NCBI RefSeq assembly: GCF_000749845.1
Contig: NZ_JQHM01000011.1
Span: 23,870 to 87,869, forward strand
DNA from: Pectobacterium betavasculorum
GTDB taxonomy: Bacteria > Pseudomonadota > Gammaproteobacteria > Enterobacterales > Enterobacteriaceae
Length of the DNA: 64,000 nt
Reading direction: 5' to 3'
Numbering within the stretch: the first letter of the stretch is position 1; the number at the start of each line of letters is the position of its first letter. A program made the translations under genes and the position numbers. Under the pieces are notes generated by a model, which was given only the letters and a program-made list of their open reading frames with translations, had not been told where the DNA came from and did no database searches. Of the stretch, positions 1 to 8,851 are shown piece by piece.

Positions 1-1
1 A

Positions 2-838
2 AATCTGCCGGTGGCGGGTGAATATATGCACCGCGATATATTCGATATCGCCGAAATATACGGCAAAGATACGTTTATGATGATCGATAAACTGGGTACG
101 GATAAATTGCCCCTGTTTTTCAATCTGAAAGGGCGGATGGACGCGATCTTTAGCAAAGTGCCTTTCCTACAATCGCATCTTGTTGATCGTACCATGCAGT
201 TTCTCAGCCGCCTGCTGCCTTCTCATCTACCGGCGCGGATGAAAACGTATCGTGACCGTTTTGAACATCATTTGATGGTGAAAATGTCGGGCGACGGCAT
301 TGATGAAGCACATCGTTGGTTAGAGCAGTATTTTCATGATGCCGACGGCGAGTTTTTTGTCTGTACGCCGGAAGAAGGCGCGAAAGCCTTTTTGCATCGC
401 TTCGCAGCAGCGGGAGCCGCGATCCGCTATCATGCGGTACACAGCAATGACGTGGAAAATATCCTGGCTCTGGACATCGCTCTGCGACGTAACGACCGTG
501 AATGGTTCGAGCATTTACCGGCGGATATTAGCGATATGCTGGTACATCGGTTGTATTACGGCCACTTCATGTGCCATGTCTTCCATCAGGATTATATTGT
601 GAAGAAAGGCGTGGATGTTCATGAACTGAAAGAGAGAATGCTGGCCTTACTCGATCAGCGTGGGGCGGAATATCCAGCAGAACACAATGTTGGTCATCTC
701 TATCAGGCTAAACCACAGCTGAAAGCGTTCTATCAGAACAGCGATCCTACCAATAGCCTGAACCCAGGAATAGGCAAAACCACCAAACTGAAAAACTGGG
801 GCTGTACCGGCTGTGAAGAGCACCACACCAACCATTAA
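2..838 (+). CDS. dld: Quinone-dependent D-lactate dehydrogenase, C-terminal part (5' end outside window)
   Basis: Membrane-associated FAD flavoprotein that oxidises D-lactate to pyruvate and passes electrons to the quinone pool. The reading frame is open from base 2, before any start codon, and the first in-frame GTG at 11 codes for an internal Val, so the gene begins upstream of the window. About 278 of the roughly 570 residues usual for the family are present. The visible part matches the C-terminal half of E. coli Dld closely, including the stretches EYMHRDIFDIAE, YYGHFMCHVFHQDY, AEHNVGHLYQAKP and the tail DPTNSLNPGIGKT. The C-terminus runs longer than in E. coli and ends in a Cys/His-rich stretch (GCTGCEEHHTNH), which could bind metal, though this is only a guess. 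It is convergent with the next gene. Confidence 0.95.
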   Translation, partial: NLPVAGEYMHRDIFDIAEIYGKDTFMMIDKLGTDKLPLFFNLKGRMDAIFSKVPFLQSHLVDRTMQFLSRLLPSHLPARMKTYRDRFEHHLMVKMSGDGIDEAHRWLEQYFHDADGEFFVCTPEEGAKAFLHRFAAAGAAIRYHAVHSNDVENILALDIALRRNDREWFEHLPADISDMLVHRLYYGHFMCHVFHQDYIVKKGVDVHELKERMLALLDQRGAEYPAEHNVGHLYQAKPQLKAFYQNSDPTNSLNPGIGKTTKLKNWGCTGCEEHHTNH

Positions 839-848
839 ATAGCTGATG

Positions 849-879
849 CCGCTAACGGGCGTGTTGTGTCCGTTAGCGG
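849..879. terminator. Hairpin between convergent dld and PTS EIIB genes
   Basis: A perfect 10-bp inverted repeat (CCGCTAACGG at 849-858, CCGTTAGCGG at 870-879) encloses an 11-nt loop. No clear T-run follows on either strand. Its place between two convergent genes suggests a transcription end or an mRNA-stabilising hairpin. Confidence 0.5.
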
Positions 880-921
880 GATGGCTTAATGCGTTTCACC
901 GATCGAGATGAAAACGTGTCG

Positions 922-1263
922 TTAGTGTGCCTCTGCACCATCGTCTTCAAACCAGGCAGCCAGTTCGCGCCGCAGGTTATCTGACTGGGTGCCGAAAATA
1001 GCCTGCACCTGATGACCGACAATAATCACGCCGATAGCGCCCAGCTTTTGCAGACTGTCGCTGTTGACCAGACGCAGGCTGTGAACCTCGACCCGTAGTC
1101 GGGTAATGCAGGCATCCAGACTGACGATATTTTCTTTGCCGCCAAAGGCATTCACCAACTGCTGCAAATTCTCTTTGTCTAGCGGTGAAGCGATTTCAAT
1201 CTCGGTAATTTGCTTACCCAACATTGACGCGAACAATTTCCGAAAATTGTGAATCTTGCCCAT
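922..1263 (-). CDS. Orphan PTS EIIB domain protein, glucose family
   Basis: 113-residue stand-alone EIIB domain of the glucose/N-acetylglucosamine PTS family. EIIB accepts phosphate from EIIA on a cysteine and passes it to a sugar during import by EIIC. The phosphorylation site is visible in [13 protein letters not shown], and the downstream signature [13 protein letters not shown] matches the EIIB end of PtsG. There is no EIIC or EIIA gene next to it. An in-frame GTG at 1272 is possible, but the ATG at 1263 has an AGAGG motif at good spacing and is preferred. It may have a regulatory role, or serve an EIIC encoded elsewhere. Its position beside the gan locus hints at a link with sugar sensing, but nothing here proves that. 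Confidence 0.8.
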   Translation of the reverse strand: MGKIHNFRKLFASMLGKQITEIEIASPLDKENLQQLVNAFGGKENIVSLDACITRLRVEVHSLRLVNSDSLQKLGAIGVIIVGHQVQAIFGTQSDNLRRELAAWFEDDGAEAH

Positions 1264-1321
1264 CGTAGTCACCTCTTCGTTTGTTTATCAGCGTGCGTAT
1301 GATAATGCTGCTCACCTAACA

Positions 1322-3382
1322 TTACTGTAATGCGCGGCGGAGAATCCGACAGCCGTAGCCTGACAGATCGAGCGCCCCTGAAAGCGTGCTGCCTGTTGTC
1401 ATTTCCTCGTAGGCGGCAGGCAGCGTAATGTGCTGCGGCGTTGCCGTGTAATTCTGTACGAAGATAAATTCGCTTTCCCCATCATCGCGACGATGAGCAA
1501 CAATGCCGTAAGGCAGAACGGTCGGCAGCGCACGCGGTAGATCCAGCGTTTGTATCAGCGTGGTGAAGAAATCACGCTGGAAGGCGAGATCGTTGCGCGA
1601 CGCGATGTAATAGGCCTGACCCTTGCCATAATCATTGACCGTAACGGCCGGACGTCCGGCATAGAAATCGCTGTCATAGGTCGCCAGCGCCCGCGCGCCT
1701 TCCAGATGAATCAGCTCGCACAGATGGGTGACCTGATACGGGCCAACCAGACGTTGCTCATTATCATCCAGACCGCTGATGCTGTTGCTTTCATGATCGT
1801 ACAGCCCATCGATTTCTTCCGCCCAGATCCCCATGATAGGACGAAGTGGACCAGGGAAACCGTTTTGGTAGCACAGATCGGTTTCGTTAACGACACCAGA
1901 CCAGTAGGTAGTGACGAAGCGGCCACCTTGTTTGACGAAAGCATCGACGCGTTCGGCAAAGCCATCGCGCACCATGTAGAGCATCGGTGCAATCACGACC
2001 TGATAACCGCTGAGGTCGACATCGGCGTTAATGATGTCCACCGCCACGCCTTGTTCCCAAAACGTCCGATAGTGATCGGTGACGGTTTTTTCATAGAACA
2101 GCCCTGCATTGCGCGGCCCTTGAGCATTATCCATCGCCCAGCGGCTTTCCCAGTCGAAAATGATGGCGACTTTCGCGTCGACCCGGCTGCCTGCAACAGG
2201 GGCGAGTTTATTGAGTATGTCACCCAACTCCTGTACTTCGCGCCCGACACGTGTGTCGATATGCCCGACATGATCGACGACGGCGCCGTGGAATTTCTCG
2301 ACGGAACCGCGGCTCTTACGCCACTGGAAATACTGCACGGAATCGGAACCGTGTGCGACCGCCTGAAGTGAAGACAGGATATGCATGCCCGGTTTCTTCA
2401 GCTTACTGATCGGCTGCCAGTTGGTCATGCTCGGCGTTGATTCCATCAGGTAGAACGGCTTTCCACCTTTCAGCGAGCGCATCAGATCGTGATACATCGC
2501 GGTATAGGCACCCAGCGTGCAGTCATCTTCCGCGTTATGCCACAGCGGGTAGCTGTCCCAGGAGATAAAGTCGATCACCTTCGCCAACTGCCAGTAGTCG
2601 TAATCATAGAAATATTCCATGAAGTTCGTCGTGGTTGGCAGCGACGGGTTTTCGGCTTTTAGTGGCGCAATTTCTGCCGCACAGAAATCACTAACCTGTG
2701 AGGTGTTAAAGCGTTTCCAGTCCAGATTCAGGCCGTGAATAGAGACTTCACCAATCGGTGACGGCGGCTCCAACTGCGACCAGTCGGTGTAGGTGTGGCT
2801 CCAGAAGGTGCTCCACCACGCTTTATTCAACGCGTCTATCGTGCCGTAGCGTGCTTTCAGCCAGCTCTGGAAAGTGCTGCGGCAGGTATCACAGTGGCAC
2901 TCGCCGCTGTATTCGTTGGAAATATGCCAGCCGATCACCGCAGGATGGTGCGAGTAGCGTTTTGCCAACTGGGTATTCATTTGTTTTACTTTTTCGCGAT
3001 AATTCGGCGAGCTCAGGCAGTGGTTGTGGCGACCGCCGTGCAGCGCCTGTACACGGTTGCTACCCACGCGCAGTACGTCAGGGTATTTCTGCGATAGCCA
3101 GGCTGGGCGAGCACCGCTTGGCGTTGCCAGAAAAACGAATATCCCATTGGCATACAGCGTGTTGAGGATGCCGTCCAGCCAGCCAAATTCATAGCGACCT
3201 TCTTCCGGTTCAATCCCGGACCAGCTGAAAATGCCCACGGACATGACGTTGCACTGGGTCTGCTTCATCATCTTAATGTCTTTTTCCAGTACCTCTGGGT
3301 TGTCTAGCCATTGGTCAGGATTATAGTCAGCACCGTGCAGCAGAACGGGCACCTTGCTGCTTAGTGGGGGGAATTTGAACAT
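1322..3382 (-). CDS. ganB: GH42 beta-galactosidase / exo-1,4-beta-galactanase
   Basis: 686-residue glycoside hydrolase family 42 enzyme, the usual length. It has no signal peptide, so it is cytoplasmic, where it should cleave imported galacto-oligosaccharides to galactose. The acid/base glutamate is E157 in GWHISNEYSG, and the likely nucleophile is E314 in FYLMESTP. Four cysteines (C122, C162, C164, C167) match the zinc-cluster cysteines found in many GH42 enzymes. The start at 3382 has a GGAGAG ribosome binding site. It is the last gene of the minus-strand run ganE-ganF-ganG-ganA-ganB, but a repeat-flanked insertion (3393-3608) separates it from ganA. The gan locus of Dickeya (Erwinia chrysanthemi) gives the functional assignment; the galactan specificity here is inferred from that context. 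Confidence 0.93.
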   Translation of the reverse strand: MFKFPPLSSKVPVLLHGADYNPDQWLDNPEVLEKDIKMMKQTQCNVMSVGIFSWSGIEPEEGRYEFGWLDGILNTLYANGIFVFLATPSGARPAWLSQKYPDVLRVGSNRVQALHGGRHNHCLSSPNYREKVKQMNTQLAKRYSHHPAVIGWHISNEYSGECHCDTCRSTFQSWLKARYGTIDALNKAWWSTFWSHTYTDWSQLEPPSPIGEVSIHGLNLDWKRFNTSQVSDFCAAEIAPLKAENPSLPTTTNFMEYFYDYDYWQLAKVIDFISWDSYPLWHNAEDDCTLGAYTAMYHDLMRSLKGGKPFYLMESTPSMTNWQPISKLKKPGMHILSSLQAVAHGSDSVQYFQWRKSRGSVEKFHGAVVDHVGHIDTRVGREVQELGDILNKLAPVAGSRVDAKVAIIFDWESRWAMDNAQGPRNAGLFYEKTVTDHYRTFWEQGVAVDIINADVDLSGYQVVIAPMLYMVRDGFAERVDAFVKQGGRFVTTYWSGVVNETDLCYQNGFPGPLRPIMGIWAEEIDGLYDHESNSISGLDDNEQRLVGPYQVTHLCELIHLEGARALATYDSDFYAGRPAVTVNDYGKGQAYYIASRNDLAFQRDFFTTLIQTLDLPRALPTVLPYGIVAHRRDDGESEFIFVQNYTATPQHITLPAAYEEMTTGSTLSGALDLSGYGCRILRRALQ

Positions 3383-3392
3383 CGTTCTCTCC

Positions 3393-3608
3393 TAAACGGG
3401 TTGTCAACGTGTTGAATTCGGTTTGCGTATTCGAGATAGCGACAATGTGCTTTACACGGCGATGATGGGTAGATCGTAAAGACGCTGTGAATACATCCCT
3501 GTACGCTCGAGTTGCGCCATCCCTGGCGCAAACGCTTTACTCTTCTATCCCATTATCGCCGCTCTTGTTCAGTTAAACGGGTTGTCGACGTGTTGAATAC
3601 GGTTTGCG
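3393..3608. repeat. 35-bp direct repeats flanking a hairpin-rich insert between ganA and ganB
   Basis: Bases 3393-3427 and 3574-3608 are 35-bp direct repeats with only two mismatches. The 146 bp between them contain two hairpins with the same TCCC loop: TACA-TCCC-TGTA at 3492-3503 and a perfect 8-bp stem, TTGCGCCA-TCCC-TGGCGCAA, at 3512-3531. This looks like a small palindromic element lying between two copies of the original ganA-ganB junction. The second copy overlaps the last bases before the ganA stop. No gene is seen here. Confidence 0.75.
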
Positions 3609-3610
3609 GC

Positions 3611-4825
3611 TTACTTAAACACTTTGATGGAAGGCAGGACGTTGCCTTTGCAGTCGAACAGCGCCTGATTTTCCCGCGCGTTGCCTTCCTTCCATTCATC
3701 ATTGTTGTATTTCATGCCCGCTTTCGTCGCCCAGGTTGCGCCGGGGGTAGGTAGCCAGATTGGCTCCCAATAGAAGATGCCTTTGCCGCGCTGATTGGGC
3801 ACGTTGATGACGCTTTGCATCAGATCGTGTAGGTAATTGGCCTGCCCCTGTATGGAAGCTGGATAGCCGCCTGCATCCAGCTCTTTTTGCTGGAAGCTGT
3901 TTTCGGCGTTATCGCAGTTTTCCAGCGTATAAGCATAGGCGGCTTCAACCACGATGATGTCTTTATTGTAGCGCTTGGTGACGTCGTTCATGTTGTACTG
4001 CAACGCGCTGATAGGGCCATTCCAGTAGGTGTAAAACGAGGCTCCGATCACATCGAATGGGACATTGCGTTTGACGATTTCATCAAACCACCAGATGAAA
4101 GTGTCATTTTTGGTGCCTTCTGCCAGATGCAGCATGATTTTGACGTTATTCGCGCCTTGTACGTCCTTCACGCCCTGAATTCCGGCTTTCAGTAACGCAG
4201 CAAGGCGATCGAACTCACCGCCACCCTGACCCCAGCTTTTTCCTTCCGGCCATAGCATTCCGCCGTTCAGTTCGTTACCAATCTGTACCATATCCGGCAT
4301 GACGCCTGCTTTCTGGAATTCGCTAATAGTGGCTTTGGTGTAATCATGTACGGCAGTGGTGAGCTGTGCCACATTTAGGCCAGACCACGCTTTGGGTTTG
4401 TTTTGGTGCGCTGGATCGGTCCAGAAATCGCTGTAGTGGAAATCCAGCAGCACTTTCATTCCGTTGGCTTTGGCACGTTTAGCCAGCGCCAGTGTGGTGG
4501 CTAAATCGTTATTACCGCCGCCATAGCCGTTGCCCGCGGCATCTTTCGGATCGTTCCAGATGCGCAGACGGATGTAGTTAATCCCATTCTCTTTTAGAAT
4601 CAGCATGGCGTCTTTCTGTTTGCCATGCTCGTCATAAAATTTTCCACCGTGCTTTTCTACTTCATTCAGCATGGAGATATCCGCGCCTTTAATGAAGTCG
4701 GCAGGGACGTTCGTCAACGTGTTGATCGTCACATTCTCTGCGGCATACAGGGTTTGCGGCAGGGAGACGGTCAACAGGCCAGTTGCCAACATGGCGGCCA
4801 TCAGTACGCGTTTTTTCATTTTCAT
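3611..4825 (-). CDS. ganA: GH53 arabinogalactan endo-1,4-beta-galactanase, periplasmic
   Basis: 404-residue family GH53 endo-galactanase that cuts the beta-1,4-galactan side chains of pectin into short oligomers. The N-terminus is a clear signal peptide (positive MKMKKR, hydrophobic core, cleavage after LYAA), so the enzyme is exported. Family motifs include LKENGINYIRLRIWNDP, LLDFHYSDFWTDP, the acid/base glutamate in QIGNELNGG and the nucleophile glutamate in IVVEAAYAYT. The frame opens upstream at 4861, but the ATG at 4825 has AGGA six bases upstream and gives a proper signal peptide. It lies just after ganG in the same transcription direction, so it is probably in the transporter operon. 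In the Dickeya model the protein is periplasmic and feeds the GanL/GanEFGK uptake route. Confidence 0.93.
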   Translation of the reverse strand: MKMKKRVLMAAMLATGLLTVSLPQTLYAAENVTINTLTNVPADFIKGADISMLNEVEKHGGKFYDEHGKQKDAMLILKENGINYIRLRIWNDPKDAAGNGYGGGNNDLATTLALAKRAKANGMKVLLDFHYSDFWTDPAHQNKPKAWSGLNVAQLTTAVHDYTKATISEFQKAGVMPDMVQIGNELNGGMLWPEGKSWGQGGGEFDRLAALLKAGIQGVKDVQGANNVKIMLHLAEGTKNDTFIWWFDEIVKRNVPFDVIGASFYTYWNGPISALQYNMNDVTKRYNKDIIVVEAAYAYTLENCDNAENSFQQKELDAGGYPASIQGQANYLHDLMQSVINVPNQRGKGIFYWEPIWLPTPGATWATKAGMKYNNDEWKEGNARENQALFDCKGNVLPSIKVFK

Positions 4826-4860
4826 TTTACGTTCCTGGAATAGGTACAGATGTTGAGTCA

Positions 4861-5709
4861 TTATCCTTTGGTTCCGCCTGACGTCAGGCCGGAGACAAAG
4901 TACTTTTGCAGTGAAAGATAAAGAATGGCGACCGGCACCGCGATCAGCACGGCTCCGGCGGCGTAGGTGGTGTAGCTAGCGCCCATTTTCTGTGCGACCA
5001 GGTTGTAAAGCCCGATAGGTAGCGTGTACTGATCTGGCGTACGCAGGATGGTGCTGGAGAGAATGAAATCACCCAGCGGGCCGGTAAACGAGAACAGGGC
5101 GATCACCGCGATGATCGGCTTGGACAGCGGCATAATGATCTCGATAAAGATGCGGAAGTTGCCCGCCCCGTCCATACGTGCAGACTCATCCAGATCTTTC
5201 GGAATAGCGTCCAGGTAGCCTTTCATTAGATAGGTGTTCATCGGGATCATGCCACCGACGTAAACCAGCACCAGCGCGATATGGCTGTTCACCAGTCCCA
5301 GCATTTGCGCCAGTACGAAAATGGCGATTAGCGCGGAGAACTGCGGGATCATCTGCAACAGCAGAAACAGCATCAGCCCGTTCTGGCGACCACGAAAGCG
5401 GAAGCGAGAGAATGAATATGCGGTGAAACTGACGCTGACTAGCGTCAAAATCATGGTCAGGAAGCTGATTTTCATCGAATTCCAGTACCAGGCCGCATAG
5501 TCAATCTGGCCGTTGAACAGCTCCTCATAGTGAATGAAGGAGAAGTTATCCGGGATGATCGAGGTGTTGAGCAGGCTGTTGCCGGGGTTCAGCGACGCGC
5601 CTACCGTCCAGATCAGCGGATAAATAATGATGACCGCCACGATCGTCAGCAGCAGGTAGGTCAGGCCGAGTTTGATAAAATTCTGGCGTTTTACGCTGTG
5701 TTTTTTCAT
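4861..5709 (-). CDS. ganG: Oligogalactan ABC importer permease, MalG type
   Basis: 282-residue inner-membrane permease of the carbohydrate uptake (MalG) family with six predicted membrane segments. The coupling loop that docks with the ATPase is visible as the EAA-like motif ESARMDGAGNFRIF in the C-terminal half. It pairs with GanF (13 bp upstream in the operon), and the binding protein GanE comes before both. The ATPase for the complex is likely GanK, encoded divergently. The C-terminal SGLTSGGTKG is typical of MalG-type permeases. Specificity for galacto-oligosaccharides is inferred from the flanking galactanase genes. Confidence 0.93.
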   Translation of the reverse strand: MKKHSVKRQNFIKLGLTYLLLTIVAVIIIYPLIWTVGASLNPGNSLLNTSIIPDNFSFIHYEELFNGQIDYAAWYWNSMKISFLTMILTLVSVSFTAYSFSRFRFRGRQNGLMLFLLLQMIPQFSALIAIFVLAQMLGLVNSHIALVLVYVGGMIPMNTYLMKGYLDAIPKDLDESARMDGAGNFRIFIEIIMPLSKPIIAVIALFSFTGPLGDFILSSTILRTPDQYTLPIGLYNLVAQKMGASYTTYAAGAVLIAVPVAILYLSLQKYFVSGLTSGGTKG

Positions 5710-5721
5710 CTGCGCGCTTTC

Positions 5722-7038
5722 CTATGCCATGTTGTCTTGTTTGAAGGAATTGGTGGCGCGGAACTGCCACAGCGCGATTCCCACGACAAAGATCGACAGC
5801 AGAATCGTGATGCTGGCTGCGATCGCATATTGGGATGAAGACATCGTCAGCTTATAAATCCAGGACACCAGAATATCCGTACCACCCGCGTTGGAGCCGA
5901 TCACCGCCGGGCCACCGTTGTTGAATAGATAAATGATGTTGAAATTATTAAAGTTGAACGTGTACTGCGTGATGATGATGGGGGCAATGGAATAGAGCAC
6001 CAGCGGCAGTGTGATAGTCGTCAGCTTGTACCAACTGCTGGCACCGTCAATGGTCGCCGCTTCGTACAAATCATCAGGAATAGCCTGCAATACGCCGGTA
6101 GTCATGGCAAACACGAACGGGAAGCCTAACCAGGTTTGCATTAGGATCAGTGCGGTTTTGGTCCAGAATGGATCGGTCATCCACGCCTTTGGCTCAATCC
6201 CCAACGCGGCCAGAATGCCGTTATTAATCACGCCAAACGTTTCGTTAAACATCCCTGCGAAAACCAGAATAGTGACGAAACCCGGCACCGCCCACGGCAG
6301 AATCAGGATGGTGCGGATTAGTGGCTTAAAGCGCAGGCCTTTCTGGTTTACCAAAATCGCCAGCAGAATACCTACGGCGCACTGAAGTGTGGTCGCAATC
6401 AGCGTCCAAATCACTGTCCATTGCAGCACGTCAAAAAACGTGGAGCGCCAGAGATCGAGTCGGAAGATGTTGATGAAATTCGTCATCCCCACCCAGTCGA
6501 CCAGCTTGGCTGGCGGTGTGTGGTAGAGATTGTAATTGGTAAAAGCAATGGAAAAGCCGAAAATAATCGGAAAAACCACGACAAACACCAGCAGGATAAA
6601 ACCCGGTGTGATCATCAGATAAGGGAAGCCTTCGCTCAACAGCATCTGATATTGCTTCTTCACGCTGTTCAATGGCAGGCCTTTATCACGTCTGGTGCCG
6701 CAGACGTAGGCATCGCGCAGGCTGTAATAGTAGACGCCGACACCAAAGGCGGCGACGATCACACTGATAATGCCTTTTGCCAGCAGAAAAATAGAGTGAT
6801 CGCGCGGCAGTTCGGTGCCTAGCGTGATAAGCCCCCAGGCGCCGTTCCGCAGGAAATCATGGAATATGCCGATGAAGCAGATCATGACGATAAAGAAAAG
6901 CGCACCTTTGACGAACTGGCGATTATAAATCTGTCCGAGTCCGGGGACGAGCGCCAGCAATACAGCCGTTCTGGCGTGGCGATGTCCTCTTTCTTGTGGC
7001 TCAAGGCCGCTGGCGTTGACGGTCACATCTACCTCCAT
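5722..7038 (-). CDS. ganF: Oligogalactan ABC importer permease, MalF type
   Basis: 438-residue MalF-family permease. After a short cytoplasmic N-terminus come two extra membrane segments (about residues 25-60 and 85-110, with LVPGLGQIYNRQF), then the conserved permease core. The EAA-type coupling loop is visible in DLYEAATIDGASSWY. The extra N-terminal segments are usual for MalF-type subunits. It lies between ganE (89 bp upstream) and ganG (13 bp downstream) on the same strand. It should form a heterodimer with GanG and import oligogalactans bound by GanE. Confidence 0.93.
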   Translation of the reverse strand: MEVDVTVNASGLEPQERGHRHARTAVLLALVPGLGQIYNRQFVKGALFFIVMICFIGIFHDFLRNGAWGLITLGTELPRDHSIFLLAKGIISVIVAAFGVGVYYYSLRDAYVCGTRRDKGLPLNSVKKQYQMLLSEGFPYLMITPGFILLVFVVVFPIIFGFSIAFTNYNLYHTPPAKLVDWVGMTNFINIFRLDLWRSTFFDVLQWTVIWTLIATTLQCAVGILLAILVNQKGLRFKPLIRTILILPWAVPGFVTILVFAGMFNETFGVINNGILAALGIEPKAWMTDPFWTKTALILMQTWLGFPFVFAMTTGVLQAIPDDLYEAATIDGASSWYKLTTITLPLVLYSIAPIIITQYTFNFNNFNIIYLFNNGGPAVIGSNAGGTDILVSWIYKLTMSSSQYAIAASITILLSIFVVGIALWQFRATNSFKQDNMA

Positions 7039-7126
7039 TTTCTTAAAAACATGGTATCCCCCACATCCCGAAACCGAGTGGGGATAAACAGGGGGAACCC
7101 ATGTTGACCCACGGTGGTGCAGTGGT

Positions 7127-8362
7127 TTACTGGTTACTGTGGTTAGCGTCGATCTGCATTTTTATTACCTTCACGGCGGATTCCAGCGCCGCTTTAGTGT
7201 CCTGCTTGCCCGTCACGCTCAGTTGCAGCGCGCTGTTGGCTGGCGTCCAGACTTCCTGCATTTCCGGTACGCTCGGCATCGGGACGGCATAACCAGACTG
7301 GATCGCGACAGCACGGGATTTTTCGTCATCCTTAATTAGTGGATCGTCAACCAGTGCGGCAATCGGCGGGATTTCACCGGTCAACTGGAAGCGAACTTTG
7401 GCGTATTCCGGCTGATTGATGAACTCAATGAATTTCTGTGCCAGCTCTTTGTTTTTGGAGTAGGTGGAGATGCTGTAGCCTTTCACGCCCAGCAGTGAAC
7501 GCGGGTGTTCGCCGTTTGGCAGCAGCGGCAGGGGAGCCACGCCATAGTTTACGCCTGCGTTTTTGTACGGTTGGAATGCCCACGGGCCGGTAATCATGGC
7601 AGCGGCTTTTTTCTCGGTAAACAGGGAGTCGATGGCGTTAGCGCCGGTTTCGCCGACGATGCCGGGCGGGAATAGGCCATCTGCGTAGAATTTCTTGATG
7701 TAGTTGACGGCGTCGATGGTGGCTTGTTTATCCAGACCGATGTCTTTTACATTCGGTGAGCCGTTGCTGTTCTGGCCGAAAATGTAGCCGCCCATCCCGG
7801 CGATGACGCCATAGGCGTAATAAATTTCGTCAAATTTCGCCAGCAGGCCATAGCGACCTTCGGCACGTTGCTGTTTGGAAAAGGCGAACAGGTCGTCGAA
7901 TTTTTCCGGCGGCTGTGGCATCAGATCTTTGTTGTACACCAGTACGGTGGTTTCAACCGCTTTCGGTACGCCGTACAGCTTACCGTTATAGGTTTGTGCT
8001 TCCAGTGCGGGTTTAGTGAAACTCGACAGGAAAGTCTGATCCAGCTTCAGTTCGCTAATCAACCCCTGAACTACGGCGGTGCCAACCTGATCGTGTGGCA
8101 TCACTATTACGTCCGGGCCGATACCGGCTGGGCCATCCAGACGGAGTTTCTCAATCTGCTGAGCGTAAGGCGTTTCCTGCACTTTGATTTTGACATTATT
8201 CTGTTTTTCAAAGGCTTTGATCGCATCGGCAATGCCATCGGATTTCTTGATATCTTCCCATACCAGAAGTTCTTTGTCGGCTGCCAGCGCTGATTTGCTG
8301 AGCACGCCGGTAATACCCAGTGAAATCATAATGACGGTGGCCAGTGTTTTCATTTTCATCAT
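7127..8362 (-). CDS. ganE: Oligogalactan-binding periplasmic protein, MalE type
   Basis: 411-residue extracellular solute-binding protein of the maltose-binding family. The signal peptide is clear (MMKMKTL, hydrophobic core, cleavage after SALAA). Typical MalE-like stretches include ELLVWEDIKKSDGI near the N-terminus, GIGPDVIVMPHDQVG and AAAMITGPWAFQPY. It is the first gene of the minus-strand gan operon, directly behind the operator-rich region shared with ganK. AGGA lies just upstream; tandem ATG codons at 8362 and 8359 leave the exact start open by one residue. Ligand specificity is inferred from the neighbouring galactanases. Confidence 0.93.
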   Translation of the reverse strand: MMKMKTLATVIMISLGITGVLSKSALAADKELLVWEDIKKSDGIADAIKAFEKQNNVKIKVQETPYAQQIEKLRLDGPAGIGPDVIVMPHDQVGTAVVQGLISELKLDQTFLSSFTKPALEAQTYNGKLYGVPKAVETTVLVYNKDLMPQPPEKFDDLFAFSKQQRAEGRYGLLAKFDEIYYAYGVIAGMGGYIFGQNSNGSPNVKDIGLDKQATIDAVNYIKKFYADGLFPPGIVGETGANAIDSLFTEKKAAAMITGPWAFQPYKNAGVNYGVAPLPLLPNGEHPRSLLGVKGYSISTYSKNKELAQKFIEFINQPEYAKVRFQLTGEIPPIAALVDDPLIKDDEKSRAVAIQSGYAVPMPSVPEMQEVWTPANSALQLSVTGKQDTKAALESAVKVIKMQIDANHSNQ

Positions 8363-8851
8363 TAGTCCTCAAAGCCCTGGTGGGCCAATCATGGTAGGAA
8401 ATCGTTGCGCACTTTCCTTTCTCGCCGTTTTTGCTGTCTCTGTGCGATGTTGGTGTAACGTTACATCGTACGGCAGTACACCGCAGGAAATGAGACATCT
8501 AACAGTACGCATTGTGTGGTGATCGTCGCGGTATGGCGCGTGATGCTTTATTGCGCATTTCCTACAAACTAGGATAACGGTTACACCAATGGCGATTACA
8601 TTAAGCAGAGTGCGTCACGTCTGCCAGTGAAACATGTAAAGGCTGTGATCTTATGCACAAAAGTAACCCCCTGTTTGTGCAAACGGTTACACCCTGCTGT
8701 TATATTGCGATTATGACCAGCGTGCAGGTAAGCCTGGCCGGATGCTGATACGTCTGGAAGGGCTGCCGAGCCATTTTGAGTAGACGACCACTGGGCCGTT
8801 GTGACTCAGCGCTTATATCCTGAAAAGCAAAATTATCAAGAGGTTACCGTT
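8363..8851. promoter_or_regulatory. ganE / ganK divergent promoter region with LacI-type operators
   Basis: This 489-bp region separates divergent ganE and ganK. It holds three operator-like inverted repeats of one family: the perfect 12-bp palindrome TGTAACGTTACA at 8454-8465, GGATAACGGTTACAC near 8572-8586, and GTGCAAACGGTTACAC at 8677-8692. These resemble LacI-family sites and fit the product of ganR. Several copies would allow DNA looping. Activator sites such as CRP may be present, but I could not establish them by eye. Confidence 0.65.
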
